A DNA stretch of 15,402 bases from Rickettsia typhi. Its GTDB lineage: Bacteria > Pseudomonadota > Alphaproteobacteria > Rickettsiales > UBA1997. Positions within the stretch are counted from its first letter, which is position 1; each line of letters starts with the position of its first letter. Shown piece after piece: positions 7,536 to 15,152 of the stretch. Below the pieces are notes generated by a model, which was given only the letters and a program-made list of their open reading frames with translations, was not told the origin of the DNA and made no database searches. Position numbers and translations under genes: made by a program. The stretch spans positions 1 through 15,402 of the forward strand of contig CAMDRL010000011.1 of assembly GCA_945906835.1 (NCBI GenBank). The letters run 5' to 3'.

Positions 7536-8474
7536 ATGACCAAAAAAGAAAGCTTCTCAAATGACGAAGATACTCAAATAAAAAACGCACCCGCCCTAAA
7601 AAAAAATTCTGATTTAGCAAAATCAGCAGATTCTGGCTTTGCCCGTTATTTGAAAGAAATTCAAAAATTCCCCTTACTGACGCCAGAAGAAGAGTATGAA
7701 TATGGCATGAGATATAAAAACCATGGCGACCCAGAAGCTGCAAAAATTCTATTACAAAGCCACTTGCGTTTGGTTGTAAAAATGGCAGGAAAATTCAAAC
7801 AATACGGTTTACCAGCTGTTGATTTAGTTTCAGAGGGAAATGTTGGATTAATTCAAGCTGTTAAAAAATTTGATCCAGAAAAAGGTTTTCGCTTTTCAAC
7901 TTATGCTATGTGGTGGATTAGAGCCAATATTCAAGAATATGTTTTGCGTTCTTGGTCTTTAGTAAAAATTGGTACAACGGTTGCGCAAAAAAAACTTTTC
8001 TTCAATTTACATAGAATTAGAAAAAGAATTAAAGGTGCCTCTATTAGCGGAGTTCTTGATCCAGAGCATATCACCAGAATTGCCAAAGATTTAAATGTTT
8101 CTGAAAAAGATGTTGTTGATATGAATTCAAGATTGCAACAATCTGACTCTTCTTTAAATGCCATGATTGGTGATGACAAAGATGGTGATGAAGTTTTGAA
8201 TTCAATAGCCTCAGTTCAGGATAGCCAAGAAGAAATTGCCATTGAAAATCAGGAAAAATATAGACAAGAACTGATGCTGAAACAAGCTTTGTCAACATTG
8301 AACGAAAGAGAAAAAGATATTATCATAAAACGCCAAATGTTAGAAAATCCACTTACCTTGGAAGAGTTAAGTCAAATTTATAATATTTCTCGTGAGCGCA
8401 TTAGACAAATAGAATCAAATGCTATTGATAAAATCAGAAAATCAGTTTCTAAAATGCAAAAAGAACTTTCTTAA
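7536..8474 (+). CDS. rpoH: RNA polymerase heat-shock sigma factor (sigma-32, RpoH type)
   Basis: Sigma-70 family factor directing RNA polymerase to heat-shock promoters. From ATG 7536 it is 312 residues, close to the alphaproteobacterial RpoH size (about 290-300). Region 1.2 is FARYLKEIQKFPLLTPEEEYEY (about 35-56). The region 2 core is DLVSEGNVGLIQAVKKFDP (96-114) and FRFSTYAMWWIRANIQEYVLRSWSLVK (118-144). The diagnostic RpoH box follows as QKKLFFNLHR (151-160), with one His replacing the usual Arg. Region 4 with its helix-turn-helix is LTLEELSQIYNISRERIRQIE near residues 270-290. An in-frame TTG at 7494 would add 14 residues but overlaps the previous gene and lacks family similarity, so I reject it. 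The gene is 7 bp upstream of ribE. No Shine-Dalgarno is present. Confidence 0.95.
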   Translation: MTKKESFSNDEDTQIKNAPALKKNSDLAKSADSGFARYLKEIQKFPLLTPEEEYEYGMRYKNHGDPEAAKILLQSHLRLVVKMAGKFKQYGLPAVDLVSEGNVGLIQAVKKFDPEKGFRFSTYAMWWIRANIQEYVLRSWSLVKIGTTVAQKKLFFNLHRIRKRIKGASISGVLDPEHITRIAKDLNVSEKDVVDMNSRLQQSDSSLNAMIGDDKDGDEVLNSIASVQDSQEEIAIENQEKYRQELMLKQALSTLNEREKDIIIKRQMLENPLTLEELSQIYNISRERIRQIESNAIDKIRKSVSKMQKELS

Positions 8475-8481
8475 ATAAAAA

Positions 8482-9189
8482 ATGTTCACAGGAATAATTA
8501 CTCACATTGGAATTGTTGAAGAGTTAAATTTTAACAAAGAAAAAGATCTTCTTATTAAAATTTCAGCCATAAAAATTTTGCAGAGAAAATTACAAATTGG
8601 CTCCTCAATTTCTTGCAATGGAACTTGTTTAACTTTGGTTGATAAGAAAATTTCTGCTAAAAAAAATATTTTATCTTTTCAAGTTTCAAAAGAAACTTTG
8701 GAAAAGACTAACTTTAAAAAGCTAAAAATTTCTGATCCTATAAATTTAGAATTTGCTATGAGACTTGGCGACGAGTTCGGTGGACATCTAGTTTCGGGAC
8801 ATATTGACGGACGCGCCAAAATAAATAAGATAACAAAAATTAAAGATTCTTATAAATTTACTTTTACAGCTGAAAAAAAATTACTAAAATTTATTTCTAA
8901 GAAAGGCTCTGTTACTCTTAATGGAACTTCATTGACTGTTAATGAAGTTAAAGGAAATTCTTTTAGTGTGAATTTAATTAAACACACAATTGATAATACT
9001 ACATTTAAATTCTCCAAGATTAGTGATTTGGTGAATTTGGAAGTTGATATGTTGGCGCGTATCGCCATCCGTCATTCCCGCAAAGGCTGGAATTCAGAAG
9101 GTCTGAAAAAAGAACTGGATTCCCGCCTTCGCGGGAATGACATTGAGGAAAAAGGAATGACAACAAAAGTAAGCAGGAATAAAAAATAG
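8482..9189 (+). CDS. ribE: Riboflavin synthase alpha subunit, with C-terminus encoded by an inserted palindromic element
   Basis: Dismutation of two 6,7-dimethyl-8-ribityllumazines into riboflavin and a pyrimidinedione; a homotrimer of two-barrel subunits. Both lumazine-binding repeats are visible. The first has MFTGIITHIGIVEEL at the N-terminus and SCNGTCLTLV. The second has GDEFGGHLVSGHIDG near residues 94-108 and GSVTLNGTSLTVNE, with VNLEVDMLARI close to the normal end. The usual length is about 200 residues; this one is 235. From about residue 197 onward the reading frame runs through a 71-bp inverted repeat (9071-9141), giving a tail (RHSRKGW, then DSRLRGND) of the type seen whenever this repeat is translated, plus 15 more residues. 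The catalytic core looks intact, so activity is probably kept. It starts 7 bp after rpoH, and ribBA follows 27 bp later. Confidence 0.95.
   Translation: MFTGIITHIGIVEELNFNKEKDLLIKISAIKILQRKLQIGSSISCNGTCLTLVDKKISAKKNILSFQVSKETLEKTNFKKLKISDPINLEFAMRLGDEFGGHLVSGHIDGRAKINKITKIKDSYKFTFTAEKKLLKFISKKGSVTLNGTSLTVNEVKGNSFSVNLIKHTIDNTTFKFSKISDLVNLEVDMLARIAIRHSRKGWNSEGLKKELDSRLRGNDIEEKGMTTKVSRNKK
9071..9141. repeat. Palindromic repeat (GTCATTCCCGC type), copy 1, inside ribE
   Basis: Inverted repeat with 27-bp arms at 9071-9097 and 9115-9141 around a 17-bp centre; 3 of 27 positions do not pair. The arm starts GTCATTCCCGC and contains AAGGCtGGAAT. It lies in frame at the 3' end of ribE. The same element occurs at 10954-11024 and 13312-13380. 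It resembles widespread REP-like GTCATTCCCG elements and the ATTCCC-N8-GGGAAT core of neisserial dRS3 repeats; whether it is related by descent is unknown. Confidence 0.93.
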
Positions 9190-9216
9190 ATTAAATAAAA
9201 CAAACAAAATTACAAA

Positions 9217-10320
9217 ATGATCAAAGAACAAAAATACTTAGCCACCATTCCAGAAATTATCACTGAAGCAAAAGAAGGTAGAATATTTATTTTAGTAGAT
9301 GATAAAAATCGTGAAAACGAAGGAGATTTAGTTATTCCAGCTTCAATGTGTGATGATCAAAAAATTAATTTCATGGCAAAATATGGTCGTGGTTTAATTT
9401 GCCTTACCCTTTCCGAAGAAAGAGTTTATCAGTTGAATTTGCCCTTGATGTCAATTAATAACCAATCTCATCATCAAACTGCTTTTACCATTTCAATTGA
9501 AGCTAAAGAAGGAATTTCTACGGGAATTTCTGCTGCTGATCGTGCCAAAACAGTTAAAGACGCGATTGATCCAAGCAAAGGTAAAGAAGATATAGTTAGC
9601 CCTGGACATATTTTTCCTTTAAAGGCAGAAAAAGGTGGCGTATTAGTGCGCGCTGGACACACTGAAGCTGCGGTTGATATTGCAACTTTAGCTGGCTTAA
9701 ACCCTTCTGGCGTAATTTGCGAAATCATGAATGATGATGGCTCAATGGCGCGCATGCCTGATTTAATAAAATTTGCCCAAAAACATCAAATGAAAATTGC
9801 AACAATAGCTGATTTAATTGAATATCGCCGCAAGAATGAAAAGTTAATTGCCGTAAAAGAAGTTGGAAAATTCATTAGCAAATATGGTGGAGAATTTGAT
9901 CTGATAATTTACAAAAGTAAAGTTGATGGAATTGAGCATATTGCTTTAATAAAGGGAGAGATTAATAAAGGAAAAGCAATATTAGTTCGCATGCATCATT
10001 TGAATATTTTTAGTGATTGTTTGGAAGATGCTCAAAATCCCAGAACTGGCTCTTTGATTAAGGCGATGAAAAAAATAGATCAAAATGGTAGCGGCGTTAT
10101 TGTTATCATCCGACAACCAAATGAATCAATTTCTCATCTACTGCAAAGTGATGCCAATAAATTAAAACATAAAGAAACTGAACTTAGAAGCTATGGTACA
10201 GGAGCGCAAATTTTATCAGATCTAGGAATACATAACATGGTTCTTCTAAGTAATTCTAAAAAATCTGTAATTGGTCTTGAAGGCTACGGAATAAAGATTT
10301 CTGGACATAGAAAAATATAG
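9217..10320 (+). CDS. ribBA: 3,4-dihydroxy-2-butanone-4-phosphate synthase with degenerate GTP cyclohydrolase II domain (RibBA-like)
   Basis: The RibB half (residues about 1-205) converts ribulose 5-phosphate to the four-carbon precursor of lumazine. It has the complete family signature: [12 protein letters not shown] (28-39), [52 protein letters not shown] and [13 protein letters not shown]. The second half (about 210-367) keeps the GTP cyclohydrolase II ending ([21 protein letters not shown]). It has lost the zinc site: where active enzymes have ECLTGD-x5-RCDC, it reads [16 protein letters not shown], with only one of the three Cys. The cyclohydrolase half is therefore probably inactive, as in the RibB-plus-degenerate-RibA proteins known from alphaproteobacteria, and a separate functional RibA is expected elsewhere. 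It follows ribE by 27 bp. Confidence 0.93.
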   Translation: MIKEQKYLATIPEIITEAKEGRIFILVDDKNRENEGDLVIPASMCDDQKINFMAKYGRGLICLTLSEERVYQLNLPLMSINNQSHHQTAFTISIEAKEGISTGISAADRAKTVKDAIDPSKGKEDIVSPGHIFPLKAEKGGVLVRAGHTEAAVDIATLAGLNPSGVICEIMNDDGSMARMPDLIKFAQKHQMKIATIADLIEYRRKNEKLIAVKEVGKFISKYGGEFDLIIYKSKVDGIEHIALIKGEINKGKAILVRMHHLNIFSDCLEDAQNPRTGSLIKAMKKIDQNGSGVIVIIRQPNESISHLLQSDANKLKHKETELRSYGTGAQILSDLGIHNMVLLSNSKKSVIGLEGYGIKISGHRKI

Positions 10321-10322
10321 CT

Positions 10323-10925
10323 GTGTTACCACTTATAAAATCACAACTAAAAAAATATAAAGCTGGATGGGAAAAATCTTTTATGGAAGGTTTTTCGCAA
10401 GATGATAATGGAAACGCTTTGCCTTGGATGACTTACACATTCATTGAATATATTTCACAAAAACTAACTAAAGAACACGAAATTTTTGAATTTGGCTGCG
10501 GCGCTTCAACTTTATTTTTTGCTCCCAAAGTTAAGAAAATTGTAGTTATTGAAAGCAATGCCATGTGGCTTAGAATTATGAAAGAGAAGCTTAAATAAGC
10601 TGACATAAATAATGTTGAAATTATTTTTATGGAAGATGGCTTTATCAATAAAGCTTACGAAAATTCTGCTAAAAATTATGCCAGAATTTTTGGACAAAAG
10701 TTTGATTTTATTTTTATTGATTCTTTGAAGAGATTTGAATGTTTAAAAAAATCAATTCCCGCTTTAAAGCCAAGTGGAATGCTGGTTCTTGATGATTCAG
10801 AGCGTAAAAGTTATAAAAAGATTTTTAAATTTTTTGCTGAGAAAAATTTTCGGAAAGAAGATTTTCTTGGTATTGCACCAGGGCAGTTTTATTTGAAGAA
10901 TACTACGACTTTTTGGAAGGATTAA
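10323..10925 (+). pseudogene. Class I methyltransferase-like gene interrupted by an in-frame TAA
   Basis: Reading from the GTG at 10323, 2 bp after ribBA, gives 91 codons ending at TAA 10596-10598. The same frame continues open from 10599 to a stop at 10923-10925, so one nonsense codon splits a protein of about 200 residues. The first part has PWMTYTFIEYI and motif I, FEFGCGASTLFFA, followed by VKKIVVIESNAMW. The second part has FDFIFIDSL (about 135-143), ALKPSGMLVLDDSERKSYK and an ending FYLKNTTTFWK, the expected later motifs of the same methyltransferase family. CAA (Gln) to TAA is the simplest origin. The downstream half has an ATG at 10629. It is either a young pseudogene, a sequencing error, or two separate short products; I favour pseudogene. 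The substrate is unknown. Confidence 0.8.
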
Positions 10926-10953
10926 TTTTTTTATTATTCCCGTTTACTCTTTT

Positions 10954-11024
10954 GTCATTCCCGCAAAGGCTGGAATCTAGAGATCGTCTTATTAAAACTA
11001 GATTCCCGCCTACGCGGGAATGAC
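10954..11024. repeat. Palindromic repeat (GTCATTCCCGC type), copy 2, between convergent genes
   Basis: Arms 10954-10980 and 10998-11024 (27 bp each, 17-bp centre, 3 mismatches). Here the inner ends of both arms carry CTAG where the other copies carry CCAG, a paired difference that keeps the stem. It occupies the 147-bp gap between the convergent methyltransferase pseudogene and proB, where a hairpin could also help end transcription from both sides. No T-run adjoins it. The rest of 10926-11072 holds nothing else I can recognise. Confidence 0.93.
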
Positions 11025-11072
11025 AAGCTGGTAAATAAGAATGACAAATTTAGATTTTGAAGAAATAAAAAA

Positions 11073-12188
11073 CTATTCAATCACCACCATATTATCAATG
11101 TGAATTATCTCCACCTTTACCTTTCCGAAAATCTCTTTTACTTCTTTAGAATTTTTACCAATAATTTTTTTAGCATCAGAAGAGCTGTAATTACTAATGC
11201 CACTGGCAATATGATTCCCATCTTCATCTTTAATAAAAATTGCTTCACCTTTTTCAAATTGACCAATTATTTTCGTCACTCCAATTGGTAGTAAGCTTAT
11301 TTTTTTTGACAATAAAGCATCTCTAGCACAAGAATTAACTACCACCTCACCTTTCGCATTTAGAAAGCCAGAAAGCCAGTTTTTGCGAGATGTTGCAAGA
11401 TTTTTTTCACTATGAAAAATTGTGTAATTTTGTTTTCCATTCAATAATTTTTGTAATGGGTTTTTGACTAACCCATTAGTAATTATTGTGTCACAAGAAG
11501 CTGTTGAAGCCATTTTTGCTGCTTTGATTTTAGTAATCATGCCGCCAGTTCCAACTTCTGAAACCGCACCACTTGCCATCTCTTCAATTTCTTTAGTAAT
11601 TTTTTCTACTTCAGAAATTAATTTTGCATCTTTATTGGTTTTAGGATTTTTGTCGTAAAGACCGTCAATATCAGAAAATAAAATTAGCAAATCTGCTGAA
11701 ATCATTTGCGCCACACGCGCTGCTAAACGGTCATTATCGCCAATTTTTATTTCATCAACTGCCACAGTATCATTTTCATTAATAATTGGAATGAGGTGAT
11801 TTTTTAACAGAGTTTCGATAGTATTTTTAGAATTTAAATATCGTTGGCGACTGTTGCAATCAGATGCCGTAAGAAGAATTTGTGCTACATCTAAATTATG
11901 TTTCTTAAAAAAATCACGATAAAAACTCATCAATTGAATTTGCCCAATTGCTGCCGCTGCTTGTTTTTCTTCTAAGGATAATTTTTTATTTTTTGATTTT
12001 AAAAAACTTTTCCCCAAAGCAATTGCGCCAGATGAAACAACAACTATTTCTATATTTTTAGAAAGTAATTCAGAAATGTCAGAAGCAAGGCTTTTAAGCC
12101 ATTCTTCACGCACAGAAGCATTTTCAACCAAAAGAGATGAGCCGATTTTTATTACGATTTTTTTTCTTGAACCAAGATCGAATTTCAT
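11073..12188 (-). CDS. proB: Glutamate 5-kinase (ProB) with PUA domain
   Basis: ATP-dependent phosphorylation of L-glutamate to gamma-glutamyl phosphate, first step of proline synthesis; cytoplasmic. The 371 residues match the long ProB form with a C-terminal PUA domain. The amino-acid kinase domain shows KIVIKIGSSLLVEN (10-23), VVSSGAIALGKS, KQAAAAIGQIQLMSFY, NENDTVAVDEIKIGDNDRLAA, LLILFSDIDGLYDKNP and GTGGMITKIKAAKMAS. The PUA domain lies at about 275-365 (GVTKIIGQFEKGEAI, GISNYSSSDAKKIIG). No proA or obg neighbour is present. Upstream on the same strand is the OmpA-domain gene, separated by 111 bp with a palindromic element. A proline-synthesis enzyme is notable if the organism is an obligate intracellular type, since many of those lost the pathway. 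No Shine-Dalgarno precedes the ATG at 12188. Confidence 0.96.
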   Translation of the reverse strand: MKFDLGSRKKIVIKIGSSLLVENASVREEWLKSLASDISELLSKNIEIVVVSSGAIALGKSFLKSKNKKLSLEEKQAAAAIGQIQLMSFYRDFFKKHNLDVAQILLTASDCNSRQRYLNSKNTIETLLKNHLIPIINENDTVAVDEIKIGDNDRLAARVAQMISADLLILFSDIDGLYDKNPKTNKDAKLISEVEKITKEIEEMASGAVSEVGTGGMITKIKAAKMASTASCDTIITNGLVKNPLQKLLNGKQNYTIFHSEKNLATSRKNWLSGFLNAKGEVVVNSCARDALLSKKISLLPIGVTKIIGQFEKGEAIFIKDEDGNHIASGISNYSSSDAKKIIGKNSKEVKEIFGKVKVEIIHIDNMVVIE

Positions 12189-12226
12189 ATAAATTTTAAA
12201 TTAAATATACCCTCTTCCAAACTCAA

Positions 12227-12287
12227 GAGATTTTTCGCTTCGCTCAACATGACAAAAAGCGTTATCCTGAACGAAGTGAAGGATCTC
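12227..12287. repeat. Palindromic repeat (second family, CTTCGCTTCGCTCA type)
   Basis: Degenerate inverted repeat with arms 12227-12253 and 12261-12287 (27 bp each) and a 7-bp centre (AAAAAGC). The right arm reads GTTATCCTGAACGAAG then GGATCTC. It resembles the very common GTCATCCTGAGCGAAGCGAAGGATC-like repeats of many proteobacteria. It lies between the OmpA-domain gene and proB. The arm length matches the GTCATTCCCGC family, and both start GT(C/T)AT, but the rest differs. Confidence 0.8.
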
Positions 12288-12299
12288 ACGAGATATTAG

Positions 12300-13277
12300 C
12301 TAATTAGTTAACCCTCTTTCCACTCGCACTTCTTTCACACCTTGCTTGTAGATAATATTTTCAATCAATGGTAACGGAAAAGAATTGAAAGAATCTGCGC
12401 CAGTTAAAACATAAATTCCCACTGATCTATTTTTTTGTTGTTGAGTTCCATCTTTAGTAAGCATATCAGGAAAATCTTCTCCGAAAGATCTAAATTCAAT
12501 CGAATTTTCTGACACTCCATTTTTAACAAGATAATTTTTTACTGTTTGAGCCCTTCTAAAAGCTAAATTCTGATTATATAATTCCGAACCAACGCGGTCA
12601 GCATTTCCAACCAAGAGCAAACGATAATCGCCTTTTAAATCGACTAAATATTGTAATATTTCTAATAAATTTTTATTGGCTTTGTCATTAAATTTTTCAC
12701 TATTCAAATCAAATAAAATTTCAAATCTCTTTAATTCAGGTTCTATAATAATGGTTTTTGGCTGCTTGTCTTTCTTTAAATCATCTATGTAATATTCAAC
12801 TTCACCCAATAATTTATAAAATTTTTCTCGACATTTTGCTAATTCTGCTGCTTTAAAAATTGGCTTAGATTCCTTTGCTGACCAGCAATCGTAAAGATAA
12901 GATAAATGCGCCATTTGAATTGGCATGTTATTTTGCATATTTGGCGTTAGAACTAATTCCAATCTTTTTTGCATAGCAATAATCTCTTCAAGTTGAGATC
13001 TATCAGCATTCCATTCAATGGGATTTTCTGGTATAAATTCTTGATTTGCTGAAAGTTTTAAACCTTTTACAGCAAAATATTCAGCATCTTTTGTAGATTT
13101 ATTTTGAGCTAAATTGCGCGAGAATTCTAGATATTCTAAGGCTAAATAAGAATTGTAATCGGCGCGTGATTTAAGAAAATTTTCTTTTTGAGAAAGTTGG
13201 GTAAGGTTATCAAAGGCGCAAGAGGTTGTGAAGATGGATAGGATTAGAAGTAGAAAATATTTTCTAAATAGATTCAT
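12300..13277 (-). CDS. OmpA-domain putative lipoprotein
   Basis: 325 residues from ATG 13277. The N-terminus MNLFRKYFLLLILSIFTTSC is a lipoprotein-type signal: two basic residues, a hydrophobic core and Cys20 in a loose lipobox (TTSC; Thr instead of Leu/Val at -3). The C-terminal OmpA/Pal peptidoglycan-binding domain covers roughly 180-305 and includes FEILFDLNSEKFNDKANKNL, the motif NADRVGSELYNQNLAFRRAQ (about 223-242) and SIEFRSFGEDFP. The middle (30-175) is helical and unassigned. It probably links the outer membrane to peptidoglycan. The same frame is open upstream to an ATG at 13382, but those 35 codons read through the palindromic repeat (SFPRRREST, WIPAFAGMT) and I reject them. rho lies upstream on the same strand; co-transcription is possible. 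Confidence 0.9.
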   Translation of the reverse strand: MNLFRKYFLLLILSIFTTSCAFDNLTQLSQKENFLKSRADYNSYLALEYLEFSRNLAQNKSTKDAEYFAVKGLKLSANQEFIPENPIEWNADRSQLEEIIAMQKRLELVLTPNMQNNMPIQMAHLSYLYDCWSAKESKPIFKAAELAKCREKFYKLLGEVEYYIDDLKKDKQPKTIIIEPELKRFEILFDLNSEKFNDKANKNLLEILQYLVDLKGDYRLLLVGNADRVGSELYNQNLAFRRAQTVKNYLVKNGVSENSIEFRSFGEDFPDMLTKDGTQQQKNRSVGIYVLTGADSFNSFPLPLIENIIYKQGVKEVRVERGLTN

Positions 13278-13311
13278 TATAATTTGTTGATGAATAATAC
13301 CAGATTTTATT

Positions 13312-13380
13312 GTCATTCCCGCGAAGGCAGGAATCCAGAATATTTTTACAGAAGTGGATTCCCGCCTTCGCGGGAATGAC
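13312..13380. repeat. Palindromic repeat (GTCATTCCCGC type), copy 3, between rho and the OmpA-domain gene
   Basis: Arms 13312-13338 and 13354-13380 (27 bp each, 15-bp centre, 2 mismatches), the best preserved of the three copies. It starts 10 bp beyond the rho stop codon and ends 34 bp before the preferred start of the OmpA-domain gene on the minus strand. It creates a false N-terminal extension of that gene in the same frame. Confidence 0.95.
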
Positions 13381-13390
13381 AAAACTTATA

Positions 13391-15031
13391 CTAACTATTC
13401 ATTGATTTAAAAAACTCTTCATTAGTTTTAGTGTGCTCAATTTTTTGAAGCAAGAATTCCATTGCATCAACAGAGTTCATTGGATTAACAATTCTTCTCA
13501 ACATCCAAACTTTTGAAAGAGTTGCACGATCAACCAATAATTCTTCTTTTCTGGTTCCTGATCTAGTAATATCAATGGCTGGGTAAATTCTTTTATCAGA
13601 AATTTTGCGATCAAGCATAATTTCGCAGTTACCAGTACCTTTAAATTCTTCAAAAATAACTTCGTCCATTTTTGAACCAGTATCAACTAATGCCGTAGCA
13701 ATAATTGTTAAAGAACCACCTTCTTCAATGTTTCTTGCTGAACCAAAAAATCTTTTTGGTTTTTGCAAAGCATTAGAATCAACACCACCTGATAAAACCT
13801 TACCAGATGAAGGAATTACTGTGTTATAAGCACGGGCTAAACGAGTCAGGTTATCAAGAAGAATTACTACATCTTTCTTGGCTTCAACTAATCTACGAGC
13901 TTTTTCAATAACCATTTCTGCAAGCTGTACATGACGAGTTGCTGGCTCATCAAAAGTTGAACTTACAACTTCACCTTTTACACCGCGAATCATGTCAGTA
14001 ACTTCTTCTGGTCTTTCGTCAATCAATAGAACAATTAAAATAATTTCTGGGTGATTTGTGGTAATGGCATGAGCAATATTTTGCATCAAAGAAGTTTTAC
14101 CAGTACGCGGAGGCGCAACAATCAAAGCTCTTTGACCTTTTCCAAGGGGAGAAACCATGTCAATAACTCTTGTACTTATGTCGTTGTTAAGAGGCTTATC
14201 TTCTTCAAGCATTAATTTGTTTTGTGGGTAAAGCGGGGTTAAATCGTCGAATAAAACACGATTTCTAATTTTTTCTGGCGCGCCCAAATTTACTTCGTTA
14301 ACTCTAAGAAGCGCAAAATATCTTTCACCTTTTTTTGGAGCACGAATTTGTCCTTTAACTGTATCACCAGTTCTAAGACCGAATCTTTTAATTTGACTTG
14401 GAGAAACATAAATATCGTCAGATCCGGGGAAATAGTTGGTTTCTGGAGCTCTTAAAAACCCAAAACCATCTTGCAAAACTTCTAAAACACCTTCGCCAAT
14501 AATTACATTTTCAGGATTTTGATCTGAGAAATTTTTAAGAATATGATAAATAATATCTTGTCTACCAAAATCTCCAATATTTTCTAAACCATGTTCTTTA
14601 GCAACATCAATCAGCTTTTCTGCTGATTTTAATTTTAATGATTTTAAGTCTAGAGTTTTTCCAGCACCTGCTGCGGCAGATTTTCTGCCATAACCATCTT
14701 GACGACCATAGTTTGATCCGTTACCAGAATTGCCATTACCAGAGTCTGCATCTTCATCAGAATCATCTGCAGCTTGAGCTGTTGTTGCCTGAGAATTTAC
14801 CTGAGAATTTACCTGAGAATTTACCTGAGAGCTAGATTGACTGCCCCTACTGATTAAGTTACCAGTATGTATATATCCACGAGCTGGCGGCTCAGAATTA
14901 GTTTGTGGAGTTTGAGTATTTTGAGATGATGATTCTTGCGTTAAAGCTTGATTATCTTGTGCATTTTGACTTGCAGAATTATTGGACTTGCCCGTATTAG
15001 ATCCATAGCGCAGAGTAAGAGTGGAGGACAT
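13391..15031 (-). CDS. rho: Transcription termination factor Rho with long low-complexity N-terminal extension
   Basis: Hexameric RNA helicase/ATPase that ends transcription at Rho-dependent sites. It has 546 residues against about 420 in E. coli; the excess is an N-terminal extension. Residues 1-125 are rich in Ser, Asn, Gln and Gly with four SQ/NSQ repeats, an acidic patch (DDSDEDAD) and a Gly-rich stretch: predicted disordered. The Rho N-terminal helical domain follows ([20 protein letters not shown], from about 127). The cold-shock-like RNA-binding domain includes [18 protein letters not shown] and [19 protein letters not shown]. The ATPase core has Walker [12 protein letters not shown] (306-316), Walker B with [13 protein letters not shown], the Q-loop [20 protein letters not shown] and the arginine-rich [13 protein letters not shown]. 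All catalytic motifs are intact. It is preceded by a long leader (15032-15329) that may carry autoregulatory signals. Confidence 0.96.
   Translation of the reverse strand: MSSTLTLRYGSNTGKSNNSASQNAQDNQALTQESSSQNTQTPQTNSEPPARGYIHTGNLISRGSQSSSQVNSQVNSQVNSQATTAQAADDSDEDADSGNGNSGNGSNYGRQDGYGRKSAAAGAGKTLDLKSLKLKSAEKLIDVAKEHGLENIGDFGRQDIIYHILKNFSDQNPENVIIGEGVLEVLQDGFGFLRAPETNYFPGSDDIYVSPSQIKRFGLRTGDTVKGQIRAPKKGERYFALLRVNEVNLGAPEKIRNRVLFDDLTPLYPQNKLMLEEDKPLNNDISTRVIDMVSPLGKGQRALIVAPPRTGKTSLMQNIAHAITTNHPEIILIVLLIDERPEEVTDMIRGVKGEVVSSTFDEPATRHVQLAEMVIEKARRLVEAKKDVVILLDNLTRLARAYNTVIPSSGKVLSGGVDSNALQKPKRFFGSARNIEEGGSLTIIATALVDTGSKMDEVIFEEFKGTGNCEIMLDRKISDKRIYPAIDITRSGTRKEELLVDRATLSKVWMLRRIVNPMNSVDAMEFLLQKIEHTKTNEEFFKSMNS
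14789..14830 (-). repeat. In-frame 12-bp tandem repeat within rho
   Basis: The plus-strand unit CTGAGAATTTAC is repeated at 14789-14800, 14801-14812 and 14813-14824, plus a half copy to 14830. The copies are identical at the DNA level. On the coding strand each unit encodes a four-residue Val-Asn-Ser-Gln period. Perfect identity suggests recent slippage, so copy number may vary between strains without breaking the frame. Confidence 0.95.
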
Positions 15032-15068
15032 TTATAAAAAATATTATTGATAAAAATTGATGAGATTT

Positions 15069-15087
15069 GGCAAAAAGAAATTTTGCC
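15069..15087. promoter_or_regulatory. Hairpin 37 bp upstream of rho start
   Basis: Perfect 7-bp stem GGCAAAA (15069-15075) with TTTTGCC (15081-15087) around a 5-nt loop (AGAAA). On the minus-strand transcript it lies within the rho leader, close to the initiation region. It has no T-run typical of an intrinsic terminator beyond its own U-rich arm. Confidence 0.5.
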
Positions 15088-15152
15088 GAGAATTTGTTTA
15101 GAGCCTTATGGATCTTAACCAAGTAAAAACTTATTTTATAACTTTATGAAAT

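Noticed and set aside
13278..13382. Longer N-terminus of the OmpA-domain protein from ATG 13382
   Set aside because: The 35 extra codons translate the palindromic repeat (SFPRRREST, WIPAFAGMT), and a lipoprotein signal begins exactly at Met 13277.
14789..14830. Short direct repeats as a CRISPR array
   Set aside because: The units are 12 bp, directly adjacent without spacers, and lie in frame inside rho.
14638..14835. Plus-strand open frame with a repeated LPEN pattern
   Set aside because: It is the antisense reading of the rho tandem repeat; the repeat pattern comes from the 12-bp DNA repeat.
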